DNA of 64,000 nt from Pyrus communis (lineage: Eukaryota > Streptophyta > Magnoliopsida > Rosales > Rosaceae): positions 12,051,501 through 12,115,500 of the forward strand of contig NC_084808.1 in the NCBI RefSeq assembly GCF_963583255.1, read 5' to 3'. Below the pieces are notes generated by a model, which did no database searches, had not been told where the DNA came from, and worked only from the letters and a program-made list of their open reading frames with translations. A program made the position numbers and the translations under genes. This document shows positions 24,775 through 36,730 of the stretch, piece by piece. The first letter of the stretch is position 1; every line of letters starts with the position of its first letter.

Positions 24775-25203
24775 TATAACCCAATTGGAGCAATGGTTTC
24801 TTAACTAAAAATTCATTATCATTGGTTCCTCAACTCATTCAAACGTGTGGTTATGGTCCTTTTCGTCAACTCTATTAGAAAGTCTTTGAAAACAAGTCAT
24901 GTGTCATGCATGTGAAGCTAAATCAAGGGGTAAATATGAAAAATTGTATCAATGGTCTTTCAACTGGAGAAAGTCTCTCAACTTTAATCCAATTTGAGCA
25001 ATGGTCCTTCAACTTTAACCCAATTATAGCAATGGTCTTTCCTTCCAACATAACTCATTTTGACAAAATTCTGATGAAGTTGACAAAAATGATTATAGCT
25101 ACACGTTTTGATGAGTTGAGGGACTAATGGTATTAGATTTCTAGTTAAGTAACAATTGCTTCAATTTGATTAAAGTTGAGGAACCATTGCTACAATTTAC
25201 TCA
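24775..25203. mobile_element. Inverted-repeat (foldback-type) non-autonomous element
   Basis: The left arm (aattggagcaatggtttctt... ggttcctcaactcattc...aaacgtgtggttat) and the reverse complement of the right arm (aattgtagcaatggttcctc...agtccctcaactcatc...aaaacgtgtagctat) align over about 110 bp. The phrase 'caatggtccttcaacttta' recurs in the middle. The target duplication is unclear because of the A-rich right flank. Confidence 0.55.
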
Positions 25204-25236
25204 TAAAAAAAAATAAATAAAAAAAAAAAAAAAAAA

Positions 25237-25378
25237 GGAAAACTGACTAAAAGTCCAAAAAATCTTTCATTTTAATGAAAAGTCATTTTTAAAGGTACAG
25301 TGAATAGTACCAGGGAAATGTGTAAATGTGGTTTTTCGTTAAAAATGAACAGTACTGGGAGTGTTTTGTTAAACCTCC
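25237..25378 (+). mobile_element. MITE, diverged member of the 'gtttttcgttaa' family
   Basis: It shares the core 'gtgaatagtacca', 'gtaaatgtggtttttcgtt' and 'gaacagtac(c/t)ggga' with the copies at 50793-50941 and 60980-61128. It lacks coding capacity. This copy is the most diverged of the three. Confidence 0.6.
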
Positions 25379-25390
25379 ATAAAAAAAGGA

Positions 25391-25478
25391 AATGATCTCT
25401 TTAGCGAAAATCGAACCTAAGACTTCCCACTTACAAGTGAAGAAGAATACCACTAGACCATAGTATCAAGTGGTTCTG
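25391..25478 (-). mobile_element. SINE head fragment
   Basis: On the minus strand it has 'ctagtggtattcttcttcacttgtaa', close to the head of the SINE at 3525, and the box B-like 'taggttcgattttcgc'. The body and A tail are missing. Confidence 0.55.
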
Positions 25479-25669
25479 CCAAAAAATAATATTTAAATGT
25501 AATTTTAGTATGCATTTGTTCATAACTTACCCAAACCTTAGCTCAAATGCCACGTTAAAAAAGGGTAAACTTGCCTCCTCTCCAAACAATTTTTTTTTTT
25601 TTTTTTTTTTCTGATTGAGCTGATCTATCACAAGATATAATTATGGTTAATGTGTAGAACTGTAAATAA

Positions 25670-26325
25670 TAGGGGTGCAATTTGGATTGGGTCAATCTGA
25701 ACCCGTCTATGTTCAATCCGACTTTAAACCCAAACAAGCGAGTTTTTTTTTCAGTTATAACCCATTCGAACCCAACCCAATTTCAACCCGTTCATTGATT
25801 GGGTTGAGTTGAATTGATCATTTGCTTGTCCATCCCCAACCCAACCTAACTCGACTAACCAAACTCAATCTAACCAGATTATAACTCATATCAATTAATG
25901 TTCATACTACACCCAAGTGTGTCAAGCCCAAAAACCAACTTCCTTTCTAATATTTTTTTAATAAATTACCCTTTATAATTAATTAAGCTTTTAGGGAATA
26001 AGAAGCTTTGATTAGTCAACCCATATTCGTAGTCTCTAAATCCTAAAGCTTTATAGTAGATTGATTTATGAAATTAGAGTAAGCTAGCTCTGATGCTACT
26101 TGGCTTATTTTTTTTTTAGGAATTCTTGGAAACTAAATTGTTATAAGATTAAACTTGAAAAAATTAGGCAACCCAAACCTAACCCAAGTAAACGCTCACC
26201 CAATTAGACCCGAGCCCAAATGAACCTTAATGAAATTTAATCCGAACTCGAGCCCAAATTGTAAAAGTTGGATTAGAATTGCGTTGACCTTTCAACCCGC
26301 ACAACTTGCCTGAGTTGCACCCCTA
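25670..26325. mobile_element. Non-autonomous hAT element, 656 bp, target duplication GTAAATAA
   Basis: Terminal repeats TAGGGGTGCAA...TTGCACCCCTA with exact 8-bp duplications GTAAATAA at 25662-25669 and 26326-26333. The inside is rich in AACCCAACC-type words in both arms and has no transposase. A diverged partial copy lies at 54527-55176. Confidence 0.85.
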
Positions 26326-26401
26326 GTAAATAAGCTTAATGCAATTCAAGTTGGGTTCATTTATTTGGCTTCATGCTCCGTTCGTAAAAAAAAAAAAAAA
26401 A

Positions 26402-26556
26402 TGAATTTACCTTCCTATTCACTTGGAAGTGAAAGGTCTTAAATTCGAATCTCGTGAATGACAAATTTGATACCAAATTAGGTTTGCCCATTGTGTGGCT
26501 TAGCCGAACCACCCCTCCCCTTAGTGTAAAAATATCGATGTACTAAAAAAAAACCT
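26402..26556 (+). mobile_element. SINE copy (same family as 3525)
   Basis: Head 'tattcacttggaagtgaaaggtctta' with box B-like 'aattcgaatctcgt', body 'cccattgtgtggcttagcc...ccccttagtgtaaaaatatc' and a short A tail at about 26545-26553. An older A run lies immediately upstream (26385-26401), which may be the tail of another lost copy. Confidence 0.65.
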
Positions 26557-28392
26557 AGTCCAAGCTTAGTTCGTGAATGAAACGAGCTAAAATCAAACAA
26601 AATATTGGGGTCGTTAAGAAAAAGAAACTCGATCCATGGATACAGATGTCTCATAGAGAACGTGAATAACACGTATCTTTCTAGGTTATAGTTTGAGCCA
26701 ACTTGGACATCTTCATCTTAAAGTACAAGAAATCAAGAACATGTAATCCAACTTTTAAGTTGGTGATCCAAATCCAAAGTATTCACAAATGTTTATATGC
26801 TTCAACATTTAAAAGATGAATTTATACTAATGCTGCTTAAGTTGTACAAGAGAAGAAGAATCTTCTATACCCCATTCTCTCCATTTTACAACACCAATTT
26901 TACATGACACTTCATTATCTCCTCCTCCACCACCTTCTCCACCACCCCAACCCATACACACCATTATGTCCCGCTCTGGCCACTCGTGTCCCAATATGGT
27001 GCTGCCGAACAACTAAAACATGGCCACTTCACTTTTGCACACTCTGAATCAGATAGGTAAAAGATAAACCCGTCTGACAGATTTCCAACCTAGCTACTGC
27101 TAAACCTAAAATTGGCCAGTGTTCAGTTGATACACGAGTGTAATCCAGTTCTAATAAAAACCTATTCATAACTGTAAAGACAACGACAAACGCACGTATG
27201 GAAATTTCATTTGACAAGTGATAAACTAATAATTTTATAGTTGATGCACATCGTCCCTGAACAAACCAGATATATGTAAACCCATCTGTCAAAGAGAGAT
27301 GAGAGAACAGATAGAAGACAGGCATATTTTGGGACGAAATTTAGTGGTTGGGGGTCAAATTTCCAGGTTGTGCCGTCCATTAAGGATAATAAATTTGGGG
27401 TTAAATTTTACTGGGAAGACATTTTCGGAGGTATGACAAAAAGAAAAGGGAGAAGAAAGGCCAGATTCTGCGAACAAAATTTCATACCCACAACAGAAGT
27501 TTCAGATCAAATCCAAGTGTTTCTTCGGAGAAGAGAGGCAAAGAAGAGAGAAAGAAGAAAGCAAAGAGTGAGGAGAATGGGGGAAAGAGGAGATAACGAG
27601 AGTCATTTTAACCATCAGGATAAGGTCATGTGCTTGCCACTTGACAAATTTAATATGAAATTGGACAAAATTGACAGTATGCCTCACATTGCAACTTCTT
27701 CAAATTTCAAGGGGGCATGGTAGAAGTTTTTCTTAGGCGGCAAAGTGACACCAGCCAAAATGTGAGGGCATAGATGTAGTTTTCCTTCAGCTTGATGGGC
27801 TCTTTAGAGCCCAAAATTTTCATTTCTCAAGCTTTTAGATACTTAACAAAGCTAAGTGAGCTTGCCCGTCTCAACCTTGAAATTTTTTAAAAGAGCTGTT
27901 CACAAACACACACACGCACCATCATCAAAAGTCAGAACATTGTAGCAAGCATGCAGCACCAGAAATTCAAACCAAAAATAAAAGAGAGAGAAGGCACAAG
28001 ATCATACACCTAAATATACAACAATACTCTGTACATAAAGATTATTTGTCTGAGGCATCAAGTTGTGATAACGTGGATGTATACAACATGCTCACCATTT
28101 AATATTTCATTCCCTTCTGTTGTTGGGTGTTATTCTTTCAAACTATACAGCAACAGAACACAAATATAATTGCCGAAGATGATAATTACAATACATCAAT
28201 GCAAACAAGCGGATATACCACCAACGTCCAAAACTAACAGCCTAAACCTAAACAAAGATAAGTTGAATCCATATCCTAAGGTACAATGACAACACTATTT
28301 TGGTCATGATATGCATGCAAAGGAGCATCGGTGATTGTCAAGAGTAGGGGAACTCACCCAAGCAACCAGGCTGATAGAGAGATGAGAAATCC
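26557..28392. other. Intergenic DNA downstream of the 176-aa gene; weak coding hints only
   Basis: A minus-strand frame at 26827-27012 (61 codons, Gly-rich) and a plus-strand frame at 27370-27723 (117 codons, Arg/Lys-rich) show compositional bias but no family I recognise. Either could be an exon of an unannotated transcript. The 3' UTR of the gene ending at 28393 probably extends into the right part of this interval. Confidence 0.3.
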
Positions 28393-29604
28393 TTAATCAT
28401 CCTCGCAGCGAGATGACTTCTGGGAATCAGTCAAAACCTTGACCTCCATCTCCACCTCTATTGGTGTTGATCCTTCTGCCTCCGTATCCACCTCCCTTGT
28501 TTCTGCAGTTCCAATGCCTACAGCCAACCAAATATTAATGACACGTCAAAATATTTATTCACTAAGAACTAAGAAATAAAACTCAAACGAGGATTTTCTT
28601 ATATAGTTGAAACATACATTGTTTTTAAACCAGCACAGAAGATGATAAACAAGCAAACATCACTCATCCCGCGCATTAAAAAATACTGTTTAGATGTCAT
28701 TTCATGTTTTTCCCTAGGTCAATTTTGGATAACCAATTAAACATTTCATGAATTGAGCAGTATGTAACCGCTGTTCTTACACTCTTCTGCCGAATTCTGT
28801 AAATTTTACAATCGCAAACTTTCACTAGACAGATACCAAGGGCATTTCCCATTTCCATCATTAACCACATATGTTCACCAATGAAGCTAAAATTGAAGCC
28901 TTTGAAGGTATCCAAAAACAAAAGGTCCCATTAATTGCCACGAAACTAAAAATCCATAAAATAAAATAAAAAAACCAACAATTCCACCAAACCAATCAAA
29001 CAATAACAAACTAAAAACATTATGTACATACATAAAACTAAAAACCCACTTCAATTCCTTCTTACAAGAAGCATTTCCACCAACCACATCAAACAAAAAC
29101 TAATTAGAACCAATTTGCCATTTTCCACCAAACCCATCAAATTAACTTAATTAAAAACATTTCCTGCATACAGAAGCCAAAAGAAAAAAAGCCCATACCG
29201 CCATTGATGAAAAATTGGGAGCAAGGCCATCCTCGATCGGTAGCAACAGAGAGGATTTCTTCAAATGTGAGCTGGTTAGCCAATTTGCCAATCAAGTCGG
29301 CCACTTTCGACGGAGCGTGTCGAGGTGGGACCCAGAACGAGGAGCCGGGAACGAAGGGGAGCCAATCGGGGGTGGCCCTCTGGACGACGATAGTCTGAAC
29401 GATGTCGTCCAGCTTCTTCAGCATTAATTTCTCTGAATCACTTGGCGACGACGAGGGGGAGGGCTCGACTTCGATCTCGATTAACTCGGCCTTGCCGGAT
29501 CGGAAGGAGCGAGCGCGGTGGGCCTGGGTGAGATAGGGAGGGAGGAGAGGGCGGCGCAGGAGGGAGTGGCGGAGATGGAGAGCTTGAGTGAGGAGTCGAG
29601 CCAT
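28393..29604 (-). CDS. Small conserved-looking plant protein of unknown function, probable organelle import signal
   Basis: Two coding exons, 29199-29604 and 28393-28517, with a GT-AG intron of 681 bp and phase 1, giving 176 aa. The start MARLLTQALHLRHSLLRRPL is Arg-rich and lacks acidic residues up to about position 38, as in mitochondrial or plastid transit peptides. The middle holds a well-formed region with SEKLMLKKLDDIVQTI (a possible helix) and TPDWLPFVPGSSFWVPP, followed by VADLIGKLANQLTFEEILS and a GWPCSQFFINGG segment at the splice junction. The C-terminus from exon 2 is acidic (EVDTEAEGSTPIEVEMEVKV). I know this as a plant family without an assigned biochemical role, and I give no function. 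Without splicing, translation would run 19 residues into the intron and stop. A 5' GA-rich leader lies at 29640-29670. Confidence 0.75.
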
Positions 29605-30247
29605 TTGGTCGGTCGACTGTGGGAACTGTGTAATTCGGGAGAGATTGATTGAGAGAGAGAGAGTGTGAAAGGAGAGGGAGTTTTGGAAGGTGGAGCGTGT
29701 AGGGAATGATGGTTGCTCGCGGGTCGGAGAGTTTTTTAAGTATCGGCATCAGTGACAATATAGATATATAAATATCAACGGACAGTGATGGGTTCGGTTT
29801 TATTTGGTTAGGTTTCGATTCTTTTCAGTCTGATTTTGTTCGGTTCGGTTTCGTTTTTTTATTTTTTTATATTTTTTATATTTTATTTTTTCTAATTTTA
29901 TAAAATTTGATTTTTTTTTTAATATGGAATTAAAAAAAATAGGCTTATATTGATGGACTAATAATAAGAAAATGAAAAAAATGAGAAGGTAGTTATAAAT
30001 ATACAAGATCATATAAACCAATTATATTCTATCGATAACTTCAATTGCAAAAAAAAAATGATCAGCATATCCATTCTAAAAACAAACAAATAGAGAAACT
30101 CTTCCAAGTTCCAAAGCCTTTCAAAAATTTCCTTTATAACCAATGGAATATCCTCCCCTAATTGAACCAAGTATGCTTCATAAAAAAAGCCCTAGGCTTA
30201 GTTTCAAACTTGGCAATAAAGTTTCACAAAAGAAATATCATGGGTAT
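29605..30247. other. Upstream region of the 176-aa gene and 'ggttcggtt' repeat DNA
   Basis: GA-rich leader sequence next to the ATG (29638-29690). From about 29790 there is degenerate 'ttcggttcggtttcg' repeat DNA, then AT-rich filler. Similar 'ggttcggttttt...cagtttcggtttg' DNA lies at 32730-32850 on the other side of the solo LTR, so the LTR at 30248 probably split an older repeat tract. Confidence 0.4.
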
Positions 30248-32709
30248 TGTAACGACCTGTCCCCAAAAGTTACAGTCATAATAATTTTAATAAGTGAATT
30301 TACGAAAATGCCCTTCAAGGCAAAGTGTTGACTTTTGTTGACTGCCATGTCGTGTCACGTAAGACTCGTTTTCTTGCCATATTCTTGTAGTACTCGTCGC
30401 TACGAACGCATGGGCGCAAACAGAATGCAATTTGGAGTTATAACGAATGAAGTTGAGGGTAAAATTGTAAATTTATTATTTTCTAGAATACTCGAGATTT
30501 TTGGAGTAAAATCTAGTGGAGCCACGTGTGTGGCCCAGATTTAAAGAAGAAAAGATGGGCGGTGGAGATAGGCTATAAAGGAGAGAAAGGAGGGGGATGT
30601 GAAGCCAACCGGGAGAAGAGAGAGATGGTGAGTGACCAATGGAGAAAGAAGAAAGGAGGGGAAAGGAGAAGGGTGAGAAGCACGGGGTCATGGATCCTTT
30701 ATCGGTTCTCTACGACCCGACCCGCAAAAACTGTGAAACCCGATGGGTTTAGATGGTTTTCTGACCAATTTCCGACGATTTACGCCGAGTTATCACCTAG
30801 GAATTTCTCACCAGCCTTCCCTCTTCGATTTTCCACACAAATTAGACAAGATTTGGTCTTGGTTTCGTGAGAATGGCACCGTGGTGTTCTTGGTGGCAAT
30901 TCGCCAATTTTTGAAGCAAAGTCCTTCGATCTCTACCACCATTAGACTCTCCTTGAACCCAAAAACAAAGCCCAATCAAACTTGGAGGTGTTGGAGCTTG
31001 TTTGGAGTTGAATCAAGAACACCCATTTCAAGGGTTTCCGGCGGATCGTGGTGGATTTCAGGTGTTTTCCTGACCAAATTGGCCTTGGCCACAGGTATGA
31101 AAGTTGTTTCTCTCATTGAGATCTTCATCTCTGTAAAATTTGATAATTTTTAGAAATAGTTGAATTTTTCGACGAGTTGGGGCGGCCGACCGCCACTTGT
31201 GGCGGCGCGTGCGGCGGCACGTGGGCCGAGACGTCCCCTGACCTTCCTAGGTTAAATTTGAATACCCTGATTCTATTGGTGAAGTCCGATTGACGAATTT
31301 CCATCATTTGAGCGTAGTTCCACTAAGATCCGCCACTTGATTATTATAGCAATTGACGATCTGACCGTTGGATCGTCACCAAAATTTGATATGTTATAAT
31401 ACATAATATTTGGGGATATTAGAAACTTACGGATCAAGAATCCGACGTACGGATCTTCTCGAATAGGATATGTAAGTTAAGTGTTCTATTGATAAGAATT
31501 CTAAGACATGATTTGATAATTGTTCTAGGCATCGATCGTTCGTGACGCCTTGATGTTTGTGCTAGGGAGTTGTAGTGCGGACTCCAGGTGAGTGGACTTT
31601 TGGTTTTCTATATATACGTATATATGTTTTCCATTTTTCCCAGAAATGGTTTTAAATGGAATTTTGTTTAAAATGACATGTCATGGTTGCTTTACATTTT
31701 AGCATATGCATTAGTATAGCTTTGCATAATATTGCATGATGCTGCGGAGGTCCATATAAGTTCAGGTGAGTATATATTGATGGTATGGTTGCATGGTAGT
31801 TGATTATGAGTTGATGCACGTAGAGCTCATTGTCCTGCACTCTGGTGTTAGTACTTCGCCCGTGGCCAGGGCCTAGCCTTCACGTGATCGTTCACCTCCC
31901 ACACCGCTCGCTCAGCTTGGATCCAAGTCAGGTGCCAGCCTGTTGTACAGACCACATTAGGTGGTTCCGACTCGTAGGTGACCTGCGATTTGTCGCACAG
32001 CCTTCCCGTGATCGTAGCACTTGAGCGTACTTATTTACACCCAGCCTGTCGTACAAACCATATTAGGTGGTCCTTACTCGTGTGCAGGTTTAGAGCCGTA
32101 CAGGTCACATTAGGTGACTCCGGATGGATTAATGAGCAATAGGTTCAGCCGTACAGGTCACATTATGTGACTCCGGTTGGCATATCATTTTACATTGATT
32201 TATTTCACCTGACTTACTTATTTCATTGTTGAGATATTTGACATGGCATATACTTGGTTTTCACTACTCTCGAGTATGATTTCTATATACGTATGTATTA
32301 TTATTTTCTGGAAAGTTATGCGGGTTTTATGGCGAAGGGTTATAACATTTTCAAAAGGTTTTTATTAAAAACTTTATTTTCAAGCCCACTCACCCTTGTT
32401 TTTTAGCCTCTCCAGGTTTTAGCTGCTGAAAGTCCATATCGACGAGGATTCTTGGCAAATCTCAGTATTGGTGGCTACCTCCGAGGGTATAATCTTTACC
32501 CATATTACTATACTTTGCTTATGCTTTGATGTCGCGTGTGGAAGGGGCTCATTCTCGCTCACAGCGCACTCTGGTCTTTAGGCACTTTTAGGTTTAAATT
32601 TATTCACATTTTCCACATCACCGTACTTTATGGCTTCATCACCTTCTAAGTGTTGCCCAGTACAGTTCGATTCAGATTCCTAGTGGACATTTTGGGTCAG
32701 GGTGTGTCA
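30248..32709 (+). mobile_element. Solo LTR, Ty3/gypsy-type family B
   Basis: It runs from TGTAACGACCTGTCCCC to GGGTGTGTCA, 2462 bp. It matches the minus-strand LTRs at 1-2438 and 61586-63426 along its length. No PBS or coding DNA follows. Flanks are GGTAT (30243-30247) and AGCAT (32710-32714), matching at only three of five bases, so a clean target duplication is not shown; point changes or unequal recombination are possible. Four hairpin modules lie at 31941-31975, 32047-32080, 32093-32125 and 32147-32178. Confidence 0.75.
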
Positions 32710-32744
32710 AGCATAAATTCATAAAGTGTGAAGAGATTCGGTTC

Positions 32745-32784
<40 letters not shown>

Positions 32785-33225
32785 CCAGTTTTTGGTTTTT
32801 CAGTTTCGGTTTGATTTTTTTCGGTTTTTGATTTTTTGAACCCACCCTTATCAACGAATATATCAAATATCAATATCGATATTGGTTGCTTTCGATGAAA
32901 ATGATGAAAATTTAAAATGAAATTTAAGTATTGTCAAAGATTGGGTTAGACGAAATATAAGGGTTTCTACTATATTTAATAGATGTGTCAGAAATATCGA
33001 CGATAACTGTCGATTTCAGCTTAAATAAGAGTTTCTTCGATATGAGGTGAAGTTTAGACTTCAACCCCCATTTCCATATCTCTATTATTTTTTTGATATT
33101 TGCATGTAAATATGGACCGTATTGAAGAAATTGTAAACACTAATCTTGGTACACTAACATGAACAATATAATTTATTTGAAATTTACAAAATAAAATTTT
33201 TAACAAATTGTACTACAACATTTAG
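32710..33225. other. Short intergenic stretch between two solo LTRs
   Basis: Contains 'ggttcggtt' repeat DNA, a T run of about 36 at 32748-32784, and AT-rich DNA. No gene is seen. Confidence 0.6.
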
Positions 33226-35483
33226 TGTGACAATCCATCCTGGAATATTTGTACTGTAGGTGTGAAAAGACTAAATTGCCCTTGAATGTTAAATTGCATG
33301 TGGGGTGTTGTTTAGTTTGTTGTTTTTTTTTGGTTGTTGACTCAACTAGGACCACTCACACACACCCACATACACCTAAACACCCGTGGACCCTCCTTCT
33401 CTCTCCTTCCTCTCGGATTTTTCTGCATTTCTGTACAAGTCGTACGGACATCACCCAAATCAACCATTTCAAGCACGGACCGATGTCTAGAAGGTAAGAT
33501 TCGAACTCCTTGCAATTTCCTGAGTTCATTTATACCATTTGTGAGACTTGAAACCTTCGAAAACCTCGAGAACCCTAACCCCAGATTTCATGCACTGTTC
33601 ATGCACACATGATCATGAAGTTTTTAGGAGTTTTAAAGATCATAGGGAGCTTTAGAACACTCTCACGAAGCTCGGAGAAGAAAGTTGAAGTGTTTTGGAC
33701 GTCGGGAAGCCCAGTTTCAGTGAGTTGCAGGTTTGGCTGGAATATCGTGGCTTTTTCCGGCGATATTCCGTTGGTTTTAGGTCCCTAAAGTGGTAAGGTT
33801 TTGTTCTACTCTTCGTAATCTTCATTTTCATACAAAATTCATAAATTTTGGTTGAGAAATGAGTGAGATTTGACGAATGGAAGTTTTTCCCAGCTTTCCG
33901 ACGGTGCTGATGACGGCGACCGGTGAGGCTTGCCGGAGAAGGAGACGAATATTCCATTAGAGTTGACGGAATATTCTAACTGCGTTAGGTAACGGCCGTT
34001 AACTTCTGTTAAGGTTTTAACGGAATATTCCTAACGGCTGTTAGGGCCAGTTAGGGTTTGGCCACGCGTGGTCGGAGCGTCTGGCTGTGCCTTGGCAGGG
34101 CGCATGGTGGCGCGTGGGTGGTTAGAAAATTATTTTAAAAATATGGGGATGTTCATGAGGTTGAGTAGATCACGTCGGTATATTCAAACACCCCATTTGA
34201 GCATTGTTTGAGAAGTTATTACCTAGTTTTGGTTATGTGCTTTAAATTAACGTTTATATAGTTGTTTCGCATATAGGTGTGACCTATCCTGAGGACGAGC
34301 GCAGTCACTCAAGGCTCGGGGACTACGACCCTTCCACATACCAGTGAGTGAGCTTTTGGTTTTCCGTATATACCTATATACTTGAGAGTTTTCCCAGAAA
34401 ATGAAAGTCAAATTGAATGTTTATATGTTTTAAAATGCCATGCAAAGTGTCTGCCTATTTATTTATGCATTAGTAGTTGCATATATGTATGTTTGGTGCT
34501 ATGGATGCACAGGTAAGTGCCAGGTAAGTTTATAGTTTATGGTTGTGAATTAGTGGTTATGTGAGATGCATTGAGAGCTCATAAACCTGCACCTCGGTGT
34601 TAGTGCTCCCGCCTAGAGTTAGGGCACAGTCCTTCACGTGATGTTCATTTCCCGCACCACACGCTTATCTTGGATCCAAGTTAGGTGCACAGTCCTGTTG
34701 TGTAGACCACTATAGGTGGTTCCGACTCGTAGGCGACCCGCAATTATTCGCATAGTCTTCACGTGATCGTAGCACTTGAGCATATTTATTTACACCCAGT
34801 CCTGTCGTACAGACCACTTTAGGTGGTTCCGACTCGTGTGCAGGTATAGTTGTTGAGATGTGGATTCGAGCTCTAGATTTAGCCGTACAGGTCACGTTAG
34901 GTGACTCCGGCTAACATATCATTTGCATTGATTGATATCACCTGATTTTCATATTGTTATGCTGAGATATTTGACATGGCATATTGGTGAATTTTGTTAT
35001 TTTGAGCATGGTTGTGGATATATATATATATATATATATATTGATATATATTCTATTTTCTGGGAAATTATACAGGTTTTACGGCGAGGGGTTAAAACTT
35101 TTGAGAAATGAAATGATTTTGAAAAGATTTGTTTTTGCCCACTCACACTTTCTGTTTTGCACCCCTCCAGGTTTTAGGTAGAAGCACTTTGGTGGCTCAC
35201 GAGGACTTTGACGGTGGTTCTGGCAGAACAACACAAATGTAGGATCACCTTTGGGGGTTGTGTAATTAGTATTCGTCCAACTGGACTGCACTTAGGCTTT
35301 TTGTGCTCTAATTATGTTTATCACACTTAGTCTTACACTAGCGTATTACTTTAACTAGTTTATCTAGTAGTTTGATTTTTTTTATTCGCTATTCTATTAT
35401 TATTTATACTTCCGCACTGTGCACATGGCTACATCACTCTCACGTGATGGCCAGCACGCCTTGATTTCGGTCGGGGTGTGTCA
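33226..35483 (+). mobile_element. Solo LTR, family A, target duplication TTTAG
   Basis: TGTGACAATCCATCC to GGTGTGTCA, 2258 bp, flanked by exact TTTAG at 33221-33225 and 35484-35488. It aligns with the LTRs of the complete element downstream but is clearly more diverged from both than they are from each other. Hairpin modules lie at 34695-34730, 34803-34838 and 34881-34912. There is no internal region, so this is an LTR-LTR recombination product. Confidence 0.88.
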
Positions 35484-35488
35484 TTTAG

Positions 35489-36034
35489 TGTACCAAATCA
35501 TATTTTGATACACTAAAAAATTTCTTTGAAACGTGTGTGCGCATGTGCGGCATGTTGTGGGAAGGCGATGTTATCGAGTAACATCTCCAACAAAAACAAG
35601 TGTAGTTAGTGAATAGTGGAAAAAATTAAAATTAATAAAATTAAAAACAATTTAAAAAAAAAGAGTGAATAGTGAAAACTTGTTTGCCAATCATTTCATT
35701 TTCAGTTTTCAAAATTCTTTTTATAATCATTTCGTTTTTAGTTTGAAAAAATAGAAAATCAAAAAGTGAAAACTATTTTCTTGAGTTTTCAATTTGGCTT
35801 TCATTTTTTATTTTTTTTGAAAAGTGAACGTAGTTACCAAATAGGTTTACTTATAACATATTGTAGGACAAGATTGAGGTAAATTTCTACGGGGAAAAGT
35901 AGAGAAAATGAAGCGCTTTAAAATTGACAAGACAAAAGGATGTAGCAGAAATTTATAAATTTGGTGTTCGAACTTTGTTTTGGATGGATAATAGCTTCCA
36001 TAAAGAGCACGACGTCTCAGTTAAAAATTGTTGT
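35489..36034. other. Intergenic DNA, nothing recognised
   Basis: AT-rich, with a short near-inverted repeat of 'ttcagttttcaaaat' type around 35700-35830. No gene evidence. Confidence 0.5.
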
Positions 36035-36176
36035 AGCACAATTTTAAAAGATTACAACCGTAAATCTTGAATAACAAAGGTTTATGGAATCCACCAAAGA
36101 TTGGGACAAAACCAAAAGGTTGTTTGATTATTTCTGAATTGATGCATTACATTGGAAGCCAAACGGCTTAAATAAA
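36035..36176 (-). mobile_element. Fragment of the same LTR as 52329-52990
   Basis: 'aggtttatggaatccacca...caaaaccaaaaggttgtttgatta...gatgcattacattgg' matches 52378-52480 in the same orientation. The match stops at 36176 where the inverted-repeat element begins, and 'tcaacttagtcacaacc' on its far side (45897-45912) may continue it. Confidence 0.55.
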
Positions 36177-36400
36177 GGCTTATTTTTAGTTACGCTCATT
36201 GGAATTTGATTTTGATCCCACTTTGTCGTTTGAAACTCAAAAGTCGTCATTTTATTCCTTGGAACTCGATTTTGATCTCACTTTACCCCTAAAACTCAAA
36301 AGTCCACACTTTACTCCCTGGAACTCGATTTTGATCCCACTTTGCTCACTGAAACTCAAAACTCACAACTTTACTCATTGAAACTCAAAATTCGCTTTAC
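36177..36400 (+). repeat. Left arm with 60-bp tandem units
   Basis: Three 60-bp units of the type 'ggaactcgattttgatccc...ctgaaactcaaaagtc...ctttactccc' begin near 36198, 36258 and 36318. The 60-codon open frame here is only the repeat read in phase. The same units occur reversed at 45740-45880. Confidence 0.75.
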
Positions 36401-36516
36401 ATTCCTTGTTCTATTTTTTAAAATAAGTTCATCCATTTAAAATTTATAATTGGTAATATGCCAAATTTCTCCCATAAATAAATGAATAGTAGAAAAGAAC
36501 AAAAATAACCATCTTC

Positions 36517-36698
36517 TGTGATAGCCCATCCAGGACTTTTCGTACCGTAGGGGTGAAATGATGGTTTTGCTCCTACTGGATAATTGTTGTTTGTGTAACC
36601 GTTTTGGGTTTTTGGTTGGTTGCATCCCAACCACACATCCATCGTCATCATTATCCCTCTCCCCTATTCCCTCTGCCCTGTCTCGAGTTCTCTCTTTC

Positions 36699-36730
<32 letters not shown>

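Noticed and set aside
29137..29604. A 155-aa single-exon reading of the small gene
   Set aside because: The last 19 residues are intron-encoded; a GT donor at 29198 joins in frame to an acceptor at 28518 with a sensible acidic C-terminus.
30243..32714. Target duplication for the family B solo LTR
   Set aside because: GGTAT and AGCAT match at only three of five bases, which is not enough to claim.
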